A program made the translations under genes and the position numbers. Under the pieces are notes generated by a model, which saw nothing but the letters and a program-made list of their open reading frames with translations, made no database searches and was not told where the DNA came from. Below, in pieces: positions 25,747-34,967 of a stretch of 64,000 nt of DNA (the first letter of the stretch is position 1; each line of letters starts with the position of its first letter). Origin of the DNA: CTSoil-075 sp042610375 (GTDB taxonomy: Bacteria > Bacillota > Negativicutes > DSM-13327); contig NZ_JBGJZL010000008.1 of assembly GCF_042610375.1 (NCBI RefSeq), positions 179,885 through 243,884 of the forward strand, in the 5' to 3' direction.

Positions 25747-25801
25747 TTAGCAAACAGTAAGGCCATGCAGACTGACAATTCAGTTTAGCATGACCTCACT
25801 G
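25747..25801 (-). terminator. Terminator overlapping the 3' end of the GGDEF/HD-GYP gene
   Basis: CAGTGAGGTCATGC pairs with GCATGGCCTTACTG through 14 positions including two G-U pairs; the minus strand then continues TTTGCTAAAAAAGG, a weak T-run. The upstream arm contains the last codons of the gene. Confidence 0.65.
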
Positions 25802-27468
25802 TTATTTTGAATTTGATTTATACCAATAAAAATTTTAACTAATTCTGGATCAAATTGAATTCCTGCATATCTCTGTAATTCTTCAATCGCTGCATCATGA
25901 TTCATGGCCTTACGATAAGGCCGATTACTTGTCATTGCATCATAGCTATCTACAATTGCCAAAATACGACATTCAAAAGGGATATCCGTACCTCGTAATT
26001 TAAGAGGATATCCTTTACCATTCCACCATTCATGATGCCGTAATATCCACTCAGCAATTGGCAATAAGTCTGACGTTGCACGAGCAATGCGATAACCAAT
26101 TTCACAATGTCTTTGTATCTCTTCTATTTCAATTTTCGTCAATAATCCTGGTTTTTTTATAACTTCATTCGAAATTCCAATTTTTCCTATATTATGAAAT
26201 TTAGCAAGCAAACGTAGATCCATCATGGATGATTCTCCTACCCCAGCTGCTTTTGCCAATGCAACAATCAATTTTTGTAAACGTTCCCCATGACTCCCTG
26301 TACTTTTCTCCCGAATTGCTAGCATTTCCTTGACACTTTGAATCATAGAACGATTATTAGTAGTATGATGAAAAGTTTTTTCTCTATACATTTTATTTTC
26401 TGCTTCTAAGATAAGTTCTTCTATCGATTGAACAATTTCTTTTGAATATGCATACCCAATGGACATTTGCAAAGTTACCAAAGAAGGGTTACTGACATCA
26501 TTATCCTTTTGCATATTATTACAGACATTTTGATAGTACATCTCTAACTGTTCTGCTGAAACATCCTCTAATAAAGCGATATACTCGTCTCCTCCAGTTC
26601 GGAAGATAGCAGTACTTTCAGGAAAAGAGGAGCGCAGAATTTGAGCTGCACGAATAATCATAAGATCACCTTGGGAATGGCCAATCGTATCATTTATGAA
26701 CTTCAATCCATCAATATCAATCACATATACTGCAAGACCTAACTTCTTACCCGTCTCTAATCTCACTAACTCCATTTCAAAAAAAGTACGATTATAAAGT
26801 CCAGTTAAAGCATCATGATAACTAAGATACTCTAAATGATTCCGTGCCTTTTCACTTTCCTGCAAATATTTTTTTGCTAATTGATGTTCTTCATCATAAT
26901 GTTTTAATATTACAGTCAATAACAAGGAATTAGTAATAATCGACGTAAGCAATGTAATAGAAACATCAATATATTTTACCGTAACTGTAGGATAACCTGT
27001 GACCAAATAGGGATATACATATTCTATAATGATCATTGCTAGAGCCATAAGTGTTAATAAAGCCGTAAGAAGAAATCGTTTATATCCTTTTAGTACAGTC
27101 ACTCCCATTGGCGAAAAAAGCATAATATAAAAAGGAACACGCCCTGCAGTCCCACCACTTGTAAACCAAATAAAAGGAATCACAGTCGCTACTAAAAAAA
27201 GAGATAGAAAAATGCATAAATCATATTTTCTTTTTACGACGGACAGATAATACACTCCTGTTAAGATCATACCACTCCATATACACGCAGTGAGCGAAAG
27301 ACTATCTAGTCCAAGACAATAACTCGTCATGACACTCCAAAAAGAAATAAAAATACCAAAGATGAGAATCACATTCAAAATACGATGTTGTATAGAAAAT
27401 TGAGATTTATCACCGATTAATTGATGCAGTTCCAAAAAAACATCCCTCATTTTAACTAATACTATCAT
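25780..27468 (-). CDS. Membrane GGDEF/HD-GYP protein with a substituted HD motif
   Basis: The 562-residue protein has six or more membrane helices (about 30-190), a GGDEF domain with GGDEY at 292-296, and an HD-GYP domain (about 370-550) with TGSHGERL, HCEIGYRIA, HHEWWNGKGYP and RPYR. Such proteins make or break cyclic di-GMP. The HD pair reads HN at 425-426 (KFHNIGKIG), and no RxxD inhibitory site precedes GGDEY. So cyclase activity is possible, while phosphodiesterase activity is doubtful. The start is uncertain: the ATG at 27450 is an alternative. Confidence 0.82.
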   Translation of the reverse strand: MIVLVKMRDVFLELHQLIGDKSQFSIQHRILNVILIFGIFISFWSVMTSYCLGLDSLSLTACIWSGMILTGVYYLSVVKRKYDLCIFLSLFLVATVIPFIWFTSGGTAGRVPFYIMLFSPMGVTVLKGYKRFLLTALLTLMALAMIIIEYVYPYLVTGYPTVTVKYIDVSITLLTSIITNSLLLTVILKHYDEEHQLAKKYLQESEKARNHLEYLSYHDALTGLYNRTFFEMELVRLETGKKLGLAVYVIDIDGLKFINDTIGHSQGDLMIIRAAQILRSSFPESTAIFRTGGDEYIALLEDVSAEQLEMYYQNVCNNMQKDNDVSNPSLVTLQMSIGYAYSKEIVQSIEELILEAENKMYREKTFHHTTNNRSMIQSVKEMLAIREKSTGSHGERLQKLIVALAKAAGVGESSMMDLRLLAKFHNIGKIGISNEVIKKPGLLTKIEIEEIQRHCEIGYRIARATSDLLPIAEWILRHHEWWNGKGYPLKLRGTDIPFECRILAIVDSYDAMTSNRPYRKAMNHDAAIEELQRYAGIQFDPELVKIFIGINQIQNNSEVMLN

Positions 27469-27614
27469 GAATTGGCTATATTGGAAAATTTATCTTAATA
27501 TTGTCATATCTTTCATATTATATCTTTTTCATTCATAATTTGGCAATAATTAATTTACTTCTCCTCTTATCTTAAAATATCGTCCTATATTTCTTTCATT
27601 TGAAATACAAAAAT

Positions 27615-27650
27615 AAGGCCACTAGTGAAATTATCTTTCACAGTGACCTT
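27615..27650 (-). terminator. Terminator after the SLH porin gene
   Basis: AAGGTCACTGTGAAA and TTTCACTAGTGGCCTT pair almost fully around a five-base loop, followed on the minus strand by ATTTTTG. Confidence 0.8.
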
Positions 27651-27668
27651 ATCTATATGATTTATTTA

Positions 27669-29072
27669 TTAATAATAAAGTTCAATTTTGGCTTGATACG
27701 TTTTATCTTTAGCAGCTGTATTGCTTGTTACCGTCGTATTTTTAATCTTAAGGTCTTGATATTCAAGAGAGGCAACAACATTCTTGGCAACAACTTTAGA
27801 GTACGCCAAGAATAAAGCATTTACATTGTCACTTCCTTTGGTAAAGAAGTTATATCCTTGACTTCCAACATTGGCAACAGCGACAGTATCAAAGTTTCCT
27901 GAACCAGGAGCAAATGCACCAGGATCAATACTACGATACTGAATCATCCAAGCATCAGTCCCTGTCTTTGCCGGATTAACCATGCCCATAACTTGATAAG
28001 CAACAGGAAGTTTACTGTTAGTAATTTCGACCATATAAGCTTTTGGATTCGTATTTAAGCCTATGCTACCATCGAGTTTCGACCCTACATAGTCACCAAA
28101 AACGAGAAGATCTCCAATTTTTGTATCAAAACCAACAAGATAACCTTGGGAAGAATTAAAGCTTTTTCCTGAAGCAACATTGAGAGTATTATAGTCACCT
28201 TTGACATCTCCCCAGTAGTAGCCTGTTTTCAAATTGACTTTATTGACTTTCCAATCTAATTGAGTTGTGGTAAAACCGGAATTTTCGGAAGTAGTTCCCG
28301 AACCAGTGCTAGGTCTAATATTACCCGTCCAGGCGCTCACCTTTACATCACCGACTTTTTTCACAGCCAAAATACCATCTTTATTCCCTGGACCCCCAAT
28401 CATACCATGGCTGAAAAAGTCAAGAGCTGATCGTCCAACCCGAACACTATCCATACCCAGAATATTCTTAGCCGTCACATTCACTTGATCCAATTCAATT
28501 GTCGATCCAGCGTTTAGGTTGTAATCACCAAAACGACTGTGACCATTCGTAGCAAGTCGGCCTGTCCAAGACCAATCGTCATTCATGGTACCACGAAACA
28601 TAATGCGTTGCCGGAAATCAAATTGATCAGAATGAGATAATTTTGTCGATGGCATACTTGGACTATTACCCATAGCGCGCATACGGGTTTCACCACTTAT
28701 CCAAGTGTTTGTTTTAGCTTCAACTTTAGCAACACGTGCACCTAAACTATTTAGTTCGGAAGCAAACTCCGCAGATAGCTTATCGATTGTTGCTTTTTGT
28801 GAAGCATCAGCTTTTTTATATTGATCAATTGTTTTAGAAACAAGAATTGCCATTTCATAACGGCTCATTGCTCTGTCGCCACGGAATGTACCGTCTTCGA
28901 TTCCCTCGATCAAACCAGCCTTAGCTAATGAAGTAACAGCATCATAAGACCAGTGTTTGGCAGGAACATCACTAAAAGATAGATTTGGCCCTGCATATGT
29001 AGTACAAGCGAAAGTAGATGTTAATAGGGCTGTTAAGATCATAGCTTTTATTGTTTTTTTGCTTTTTTTCAT
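27669..29072 (-). CDS. SLH domain outer-membrane porin
   Basis: The 467-residue protein has a signal peptide (to about residue 27, TYAGP), one SLH domain (FSDVPAKHWSYDAVTSLAKAG ... FRGDRAMSRYEMAILVSK, about 32-86), a short coiled coil, and a C-terminal beta barrel of about 330 residues rich in alternating aromatic and polar strands ending KIELYY. This is the architecture of Negativicutes porins of the Mep45/OmpM type: SLH binds polyamine-modified peptidoglycan and the barrel spans the outer membrane. The gene has its own strong upstream promoter, a 290-base leader and a terminator. Confidence 0.9.
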   Translation of the reverse strand: MKKSKKTIKAMILTALLTSTFACTTYAGPNLSFSDVPAKHWSYDAVTSLAKAGLIEGIEDGTFRGDRAMSRYEMAILVSKTIDQYKKADASQKATIDKLSAEFASELNSLGARVAKVEAKTNTWISGETRMRAMGNSPSMPSTKLSHSDQFDFRQRIMFRGTMNDDWSWTGRLATNGHSRFGDYNLNAGSTIELDQVNVTAKNILGMDSVRVGRSALDFFSHGMIGGPGNKDGILAVKKVGDVKVSAWTGNIRPSTGSGTTSENSGFTTTQLDWKVNKVNLKTGYYWGDVKGDYNTLNVASGKSFNSSQGYLVGFDTKIGDLLVFGDYVGSKLDGSIGLNTNPKAYMVEITNSKLPVAYQVMGMVNPAKTGTDAWMIQYRSIDPGAFAPGSGNFDTVAVANVGSQGYNFFTKGSDNVNALFLAYSKVVAKNVVASLEYQDLKIKNTTVTSNTAAKDKTYQAKIELYY

Positions 29073-29263
29073 TGTTAATCCCCCACTAAAATTTATTATT
29101 GCATTAAAAAGTACACATTGTAAGTCGGCCTTATTCCCTCCTTCAACTCATCATCTCGCACTTCGAAGTCTTATAAAGCTATAATTTATAATTTTCTTCA
29201 TAGTTATGCGGTTCACTACAATGGTGGTACTTTAGCTTATCTTAGCAGTCACGATTTTCTGAA

Positions 29264-29345
29264 AAAGCAAAAGCGCCCGATTAACTCAGACGCCATTGTT
29301 TTAGAAAAACGGAGCCTCCATAATATACTCACTCAAGGCTCCGTT
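29264..29345 (-). promoter_or_regulatory. Two tandem hairpins in the porin leader
   Basis: Hairpin 1 pairs ACGGAGCC and GGCTCCGT (29309-29344) and ends TTTTTC. Hairpin 2 pairs GCGTCTGA and TCGGGCGC (29273-29293) and ends TTTTGCTTTTT. AAGGC and GCCTT on either side of ACGGA form an alternative stem that would exclude hairpin 1. They may end a small RNA, terminate the upstream chemoreceptor transcript, or attenuate the porin. Confidence 0.6.
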
Positions 29346-29368
29346 GCCTTATTATGTAGTTTATATAA

Positions 29369-29397
29369 AATATAACAGTGAAAATATATTGTGTCAA
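29369..29397 (-). promoter_or_regulatory. Strong housekeeping-type promoter upstream of the porin
   Basis: TTGACA (29392-29397) and TATATT (29369-29374) are separated by exactly 17 bp on the minus strand. Transcription should start near 29362, only about 20 bases before the first hairpin and 290 bases before the porin start codon. Confidence 0.75.
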
Positions 29398-29479
29398 CAA
29401 TAATTTGTCTCAAAATGATACTTTTACGCATTTTTTGACATAAAAATAGAAAATTCGACTTTTAAAAGGTAAAAGACTA

Positions 29480-31162
29480 TTAAATTTGAAAACTATGTAT
29501 CGCAACTTGTAAATCCTGTGCCATTTGCGATAAGCCTTGACTAGAGGAGGCTATAGTCTCCATAGAGGCCGACTGTTCTTCCGTAGCGGCTGAAACTGTC
29601 TGTGTTTGCCCTGCTATGTCTTGACTTATTTGTTCAACTAACCGTATTGAAGAAACAACTTGTTGACTATTGTTTGTCATTTGTTGAATAACAGTCGCAA
29701 TCCCTTTTACTTGATTCGACATTTCATTCACCAGAAATACAATTTCACTAAAGCCTTTTCCTGCCGCATTGACGACTTCCTCGCCCAAATTAACTTCACG
29801 AGTCCCTTCATTCATCGCAATAACAGCCTTATCAGTGTCTTGCTGAATCTCACTAATTAGATTGGCAATTTGTTTTGCTGCTTCTTGTGATTGTTCCGCT
29901 AATTTGCGCACTTCTTCAGCTACAACTGCAAAACCTCTGCCTTGTTCTCCCGCACGCGCAGCTTCGATTGCTGCATTTAAAGCCAAAAGATTAGTTTGTC
30001 CAGCAATACTTGAGATCGCATCAACAATTTGGCCAATTTCTTTCGAACGTTCACCAAGTTTTGAAACAATATGTGCAGTGCTACTGACCGTCTTATCGAT
30101 ATTCTTCATTTGATTGACAGCTTTTTCAATGGATTTACTACCAATCTGAGCTGCTGCAGCCGTCTTATCAGATGTTTCCACAACGACATGTGAGTTCTCA
30201 GCTGCCTGCTGAATGTCCGTCAAAATTTGCTCAATGATTTCTGAAACCTCACTGACAGCACTAACCTCTTTTTCAGTACCGATGGATACTTCTACAATTG
30301 AGGATGCGACTTGATTTGTTGCTTGAGCCGATTGATCCGTACTGATATTTAACTCTTCTGAGGATAATGCGAGCTGTGTTGCCGACACTGAAACTTGTTT
30401 AATGAAACCTCGAAATTGGGCTAATAGGGTGTTAAGAACATGAGCAAGCTCTCCAAATTCATCTTTGGAATCCATTGAGATTTCCTTAACCATAATATGC
30501 CCAAATTCATCTTTCTCGATATTTTTTATGATTGTATGAAGGGCATTCCCAATAACTCTTCGAATCAATAAACTTAATACAATCGTAAATAAACCACTAA
30601 TGACCATGATCAGCAATGCTATCTTTATTTCTAAATCCATTTTTTCTAAATTAAGTGCCATTTCTTTTTCGCTTTCATCGCGCATTTGATCAGTATATGT
30701 TGCTAAACGTTCGGCTTGAACATCAAATTCTGGCATTAATTTATTCCCTGCTGCAGGACCATCCTTTATATAAATTTGAGCCATTTTTTTCCCTAAAAGA
30801 TAATAAGCATCAAAATTTTCCTCATATTCTTTTATAAACTTAGCTTTTTCAGGTTTGATCAATACAAATTTCTTTAGGGATTCTTTAAAAAGCTTCGCGT
30901 TTTCTTCAGCATTTTCAAACCCATCCTCTAGACCATCTTGACCTCGTGTTGCGCTAATATCACTTAGGTACTGTTGCACTTGTGTAGTTGCTAATTCCAT
31001 TTCATTGGCTAATGCTACCACTGGATAAGTAACAGTACTAACTTGTCGATTCGATAAGATGACCCTAAACATAAGAAAAGAGTTAACGACCACCATAATA
31101 ACCACTAACATGACCAATAATGATAATTTTCCTCTGCAAGATTGCGGCAACAATTGTATCAC
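29480..31162 (-). CDS. Methyl-accepting chemotaxis protein, transmembrane
   Basis: A 560-residue receptor: transmembrane helix at about 12-32, a four-helix-type periplasmic sensor (about 35-180), a second helix (about 182-202), HAMP (about 205-258), and the signalling domain with the hairpin tip QTNLLALNAAIEAARAGEQGRGFAVVAEEVRKLAEQS. It feeds CheA/CheW. The sensed ligand cannot be told from sequence. The start may be a TTG at 31153, which has better spacing from AAAGGG. It lies between the porin and a second chemoreceptor, but each appears to have its own terminator. Confidence 0.88.
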   Translation of the reverse strand: MIQLLPQSCRGKLSLLVMLVVIMVVVNSFLMFRVILSNRQVSTVTYPVVALANEMELATTQVQQYLSDISATRGQDGLEDGFENAEENAKLFKESLKKFVLIKPEKAKFIKEYEENFDAYYLLGKKMAQIYIKDGPAAGNKLMPEFDVQAERLATYTDQMRDESEKEMALNLEKMDLEIKIALLIMVISGLFTIVLSLLIRRVIGNALHTIIKNIEKDEFGHIMVKEISMDSKDEFGELAHVLNTLLAQFRGFIKQVSVSATQLALSSEELNISTDQSAQATNQVASSIVEVSIGTEKEVSAVSEVSEIIEQILTDIQQAAENSHVVVETSDKTAAAAQIGSKSIEKAVNQMKNIDKTVSSTAHIVSKLGERSKEIGQIVDAISSIAGQTNLLALNAAIEAARAGEQGRGFAVVAEEVRKLAEQSQEAAKQIANLISEIQQDTDKAVIAMNEGTREVNLGEEVVNAAGKGFSEIVFLVNEMSNQVKGIATVIQQMTNNSQQVVSSIRLVEQISQDIAGQTQTVSAATEEQSASMETIASSSQGLSQMAQDLQVAIHSFQI

Positions 31163-31250
31163 CCTTTCATTAGTTTATTTTATGGTTCAAAAGTTAGTTC
31201 TGTTTTTTGGAAAAATTGACGATCCATTTTACATTTTCAAAATTTAGGAA

Positions 31251-31294
31251 AATAGCCACAACACTTGCATCACAAGAGTTATGGCTATTTTTTT
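31251..31294 (-). terminator. Terminator after the globin-coupled chemoreceptor gene
   Basis: AAATAGCCATAACTCTTG pairs with CAAGTGTTGTGGCTATTTT with a short loop; the minus strand ends in T residues. It separates the two chemoreceptor genes. Confidence 0.8.
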
Positions 31295-31302
31295 ATCATA
31301 TA

Positions 31303-32580
31303 TTATTTGATGACCATTTTCGATAAATCAATGGCGGCATTTGCTACATCATCAGATGCTTTATCAATCTCTTCTGATGTTTCGGCAAGATCTGATACGG
31401 CCAAATTAATACTGTCCACCTGAGTATAATTACTGGCTATAAACTGAGTAATTAATGTCATATGTTCAGCGCTATCTTTCACAGAATCTCCCACTTTTTC
31501 CATCGTGACAGCTTGTTTGGCCATACTATTGACAACTTCATCCGTTGATTCATTATTTTTTCTAATTAACTCACCAACTTCATTAGCAGCCGATCGACTC
31601 TGCTCTGCTAGTTTACGAACTTCATCGGCGACTACAGCAAATCCTCGACCAGCTTCACCAGCACGCGCGGCTTCAATTGCAGCGTTCAAAGCAAGTAGAT
31701 TGGTTTGATCAGCAATACTTGTAATGGTTTGAATCATATTTGCCATAGACTTAGAAGCAACATTTAATAACTCGACTTTCTTTTGAACTTCCAAATTTAG
31801 ATCAATCATATCGGATAGCTGTATACGAGTATCTTTGATTACCTTTTCTCCCTCTGTCGCTGTTAACTGGGCTTGATTAGCCTCTTGTTTAACCATTGCA
31901 GAGGCATCTCGAATTTTATATACACTTTGCGACATTTGACTTGCAGAAGCATTCGTTTCTTCTGCTGCAGCTGCAAGAGTCTGAGAAGCATCCTGAACAC
32001 TTGCAAAGATTGCTTGTTGTTGATCTAAAAGCATTTCTTCTGCTTTTATTTTTTCATTAAGGCCCGTCGCATAGGATTCAATAAAAGATTGGTTGACTTC
32101 TGCTTGAATTAGCTGACAAAGTTGATCAAAAGCCTGCACCACTTTTCGCATATATGGTGTATCTGACTCATAAGCCTGAATAATAAAAGGAAAAATTGAA
32201 CGTTTTAAGGCACCAAAGGCCAATATAAACCATTCAGCGGGCAATTTAATTTTATGATGGATAGCACCAATATGCTGTACTCTACTGATATATTGGGGAG
32301 TAATATTAGGCTCATAGAAATATTTTAAAAATTCTCTAAAAGTTTTTTTTAATTGTTCAATCGATGATTTTTCTTTAATAAATGTTGCTACTTCTGGTGA
32401 CTTAGTAATACTTTCATAAAAAATATCAGTAATTTGAGTTAGATTTTCTTCTATAATAGGACGAAGAGCTGCTAAATATCCGACAGATTCATTATCTAAT
32501 GATAAAAAAGTTTTTGCAACTCGATTAGTACCAGAATAAGATCCTAAAACCGCTACAAATTTTTTCTTTCTTCCGAACAT
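31303..32580 (-). CDS. Globin-coupled chemotaxis sensor (HemAT-like)
   Basis: The 425-residue soluble protein has an N-terminal protoglobin/sensor-globin domain (about 20-190) in which RVQHIGAIHHKIKLP supplies the proximal haem histidine near residue 108, and a C-terminal methyl-accepting domain with QTNLLALNAAIEAARAGEAGRGFAVVADEV. No membrane helix is present. HemAT-type proteins bind O2 at haem and steer aerotaxis, a useful trait for an anaerobe. The start is the ATG at 32580, eight bases after GAGGAGG; the longer reading adds no domain. Confidence 0.85.
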   Translation of the reverse strand: MFGRKKKFVAVLGSYSGTNRVAKTFLSLDNESVGYLAALRPIIEENLTQITDIFYESITKSPEVATFIKEKSSIEQLKKTFREFLKYFYEPNITPQYISRVQHIGAIHHKIKLPAEWFILAFGALKRSIFPFIIQAYESDTPYMRKVVQAFDQLCQLIQAEVNQSFIESYATGLNEKIKAEEMLLDQQQAIFASVQDASQTLAAAAEETNASASQMSQSVYKIRDASAMVKQEANQAQLTATEGEKVIKDTRIQLSDMIDLNLEVQKKVELLNVASKSMANMIQTITSIADQTNLLALNAAIEAARAGEAGRGFAVVADEVRKLAEQSRSAANEVGELIRKNNESTDEVVNSMAKQAVTMEKVGDSVKDSAEHMTLITQFIASNYTQVDSINLAVSDLAETSEEIDKASDDVANAAIDLSKMVIK

Positions 32581-32884
32581 ACTCATTGCCTCCTCAAATT
32601 TAAATGGATATTTTCTATAAAAAATATTCTTCATTAAGCCATGAAAAATGACGACATCCATTGCAAACATATTTTATTTCGACATAATTACATAAATTTC
32701 TATCTTTATCTACTTAATATTTCTATAAAGTTCAAATATTTCCTCTATTTTAAAAAATAAATTTTCAATTTTTGGATATATTCAAAATATAAGTAGAAAT
32801 CATAGTGATTTAAAATTTAAAAATGATTTATTTCTGGTTATAACAAAAACACCAACCTAAAAGAAGTTAGTGTTTAAAAGAGCA

Positions 32885-33084
32885 TAAAAAAACCCCACTA
32901 TGCCGTAATGCCACTGTTTTGAACCTGCCAAAGCAGGTGGGTGCTCTCTTGGATATTTTACGTTCCCCTTAAAATAAGGGCATACATGCCATAACCAAAG
33001 TACAAGCTCCCTCAGAAGATATGTTGGATCAAAACATATTAGCAATATACGTACACTGTAGGGCTTTCTTGGAATTCATTTGTC
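32885..33084 (-). ncRNA. ssrS: 6S RNA
   Basis: The minus strand encodes a roughly 195-base RNA whose ends pair: AAGCCCTAC (about 33058-33066) with GTGGGGTTT (about 32889-32897), including G-U pairs. A large irregular hairpin lies between, with an internal bubble around TGCTAATATG...CAACATATC and a stable ACCTGC-TTTG-GCAGGT arm. It ends in seven T residues. It sits directly downstream of aspS; a 6S gene beside aspS also occurs in B. subtilis (bsrA). 6S RNA binds the housekeeping RNA polymerase and dampens transcription in stationary phase. Identification is by shape and context. Confidence 0.72.
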
Positions 33085-33090
33085 ATTATT

Positions 33091-33119
33091 ATAGTAGCAA
33101 ATTTAAAAGAAAATTGCAA
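33091..33119 (-). promoter_or_regulatory. Promoter of the 6S RNA gene
   Basis: TTGCAA (33114-33119) and TACTAT (33091-33096) are 17 bp apart on the minus strand; TATAAT overlaps at 33088-33093 with a 20-bp spacer. Either places the transcript start near 33084, just outside the closing stem of the RNA. Confidence 0.6.
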
Positions 33120-33172
33120 GAATAATCAGACGGTACTTTTTTCCAACTCCGTCTGATTATTCTTTACCATTA

Positions 33173-34966
33173 TTAAGCTTTTACTTTAGCGACTACAGCA
33201 GTTTTAATGGATAATTCTTTTAATTGTTTGATGTCAACTTCTGAAGGCGCTTGCGTCATGACATCAGTGGCACTTTGAGTTTTAGGGAAAGCAATCACAT
33301 CACGAATGGAAGAACGTTTTGCCATTAACATGATCAAACGATCGAGACCAAAAGCAATTCCACCATGTGGAGGAGTGCCATATTCAAAAGCTTCTAACAT
33401 GAAACCAAATTTAGACATTGCTTCTTCTGTTGTAAAACCAATCGCAGAAAAGACTTTTTCTTGCAATTGACGATTATAGATTCGAATGCTACCACCACCA
33501 ATTTCAGTACCATTGAGAACCATATCATATGCTTTTGCTTTCACACGACCTGGATCACTTTCTAGGTACTGAATATCCTCATCCCTTGGCGAAGTAAACA
33601 TATGATGCATAGCACTCCAACGTTTTTCTTCTTCATCATATTCAAACATTGGGAAGTCGATCACCCAGACAAAAGAAAGCTTATCAGGATCAATCAAATT
33701 CATACGACGACCCATTTCTAAGCGCAATTGACCTAAAGCATTAGCAACAATCCCTGGTTTATCAGCAACAATCAGTAGTAAATCCCCTTCTTCTACACCA
33801 GCGGTCTTAGCAATATTCTCCATAATTTCGTCAGAGAAGAATTTAGTAATGGCCGACTTAACACCCTCAGCAGTATAACCAATCCAAGCCATACCTTTAG
33901 CACCATAAATGGATACATAGTCAATCAAACCATCAAGTTCGCGACGTGGAGCGTGAGCATAACCTTTTACATTAATAGCTTTTACTTGTCCTCCGCTAGC
34001 AAGAACAGTTTCAAAGACTTTGAAATTTGATCCCTTTACTGCATCAGACAAATCAATGAGCTCCATACCAAAACGTACATCTGGCTTATCTGAGCCATAA
34101 CGATTCATAGCATCGTCATAGCTAATTCGCAAGATTGGCGTGGAAACCTCTGCACCAATTGCTTCTTTAAATAATTTAGCTGTCATATTTTCCATCATTG
34201 TCAAAATTTCTTCTTGATCAATAAAAGACATTTCAATATCAAGCTGCGTGAACTCAGGTTGACGATCAGCGCGTAAATCTTCATCCCGGAAACAGCGTAC
34301 GATCTGGAAATAACGTTCCATACCAGCAACCATTAACAATTGTTTAAAAATTTGTGGTGACTGTGGTAAAGCATAGAATTTACCCGGATTAACACGACTT
34401 GGCACTAAGTAATCTCTAGCGCCTTCTGGTGTACTCTTCGTTAACATTGGAGTTTCAATCTCCATAAAACCATTGTTATCAAAGAAGTCACGCATGGTTT
34501 TTGTTACGCGATGACGCAGCATCAAGTTTCTTTGCATTTCAGGACGACGCAAATCTAGATAACGGTACTTCAAACGCAGGGTTTCATCAATTTCAATATT
34601 ATCTTGCATATAAAAAGGTGGTGTTTTCGCCGCATTTAAAATTCTAAGTTCTGTACCAACAACTTCAATTTCACCAGTTGCCATATTTGAATTAATGGTA
34701 GCAGCATCCCTTAATTTAACTGTTCCCCGTACTGCAAGTACATATTCAGAACGAACGGACTCGGCTTTCTTAAAAGACTCTGGATCAACATCTTGAGAAA
34801 AAACCACTTGCACTAAACCAGAACGATCACGCAAATCAAGAAAAATCAATCCTCCATGATCACGACGACGTGATACCCAACCACATAATACGACTTCTTG
34901 TTCAACATGCGCTGTATTCAATACCTCGCACGAGTGTGTCCTTTTTAAACCAATCATTGTATCCAT
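33173..34966 (-). CDS. aspS: Aspartate--tRNA ligase
   Basis: The 597-residue bacterial-type enzyme has an OB-fold anticodon domain (VVLCGWVSRRRDHGGLIFLDLRDRSGLVQVVF), class II motif 2 (FRDEDLRADRQPEFTQLD), the GAD insertion (about 290-420) and motif 3 (GIAFGLDRLIMLMA). It charges tRNA-Asp in the cytoplasm; bacterial forms with this architecture may also charge tRNA-Asn when AsnRS is absent, which the window cannot show. It follows hisS by one base, so the two are co-transcribed. Confidence 0.96.
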   Translation of the reverse strand: MDTMIGLKRTHSCEVLNTAHVEQEVVLCGWVSRRRDHGGLIFLDLRDRSGLVQVVFSQDVDPESFKKAESVRSEYVLAVRGTVKLRDAATINSNMATGEIEVVGTELRILNAAKTPPFYMQDNIEIDETLRLKYRYLDLRRPEMQRNLMLRHRVTKTMRDFFDNNGFMEIETPMLTKSTPEGARDYLVPSRVNPGKFYALPQSPQIFKQLLMVAGMERYFQIVRCFRDEDLRADRQPEFTQLDIEMSFIDQEEILTMMENMTAKLFKEAIGAEVSTPILRISYDDAMNRYGSDKPDVRFGMELIDLSDAVKGSNFKVFETVLASGGQVKAINVKGYAHAPRRELDGLIDYVSIYGAKGMAWIGYTAEGVKSAITKFFSDEIMENIAKTAGVEEGDLLLIVADKPGIVANALGQLRLEMGRRMNLIDPDKLSFVWVIDFPMFEYDEEEKRWSAMHHMFTSPRDEDIQYLESDPGRVKAKAYDMVLNGTEIGGGSIRIYNRQLQEKVFSAIGFTTEEAMSKFGFMLEAFEYGTPPHGGIAFGLDRLIMLMAKRSSIRDVIAFPKTQSATDVMTQAPSEVDIKQLKELSIKTAVVAKVKA

Positions 34967-34967
34967 A

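Noticed and set aside
32857..33045. Reading frame of 62 codons downstream of aspS
   Set aside because: It lies entirely within the 6S RNA gene and has no ribosome site or homology pattern.
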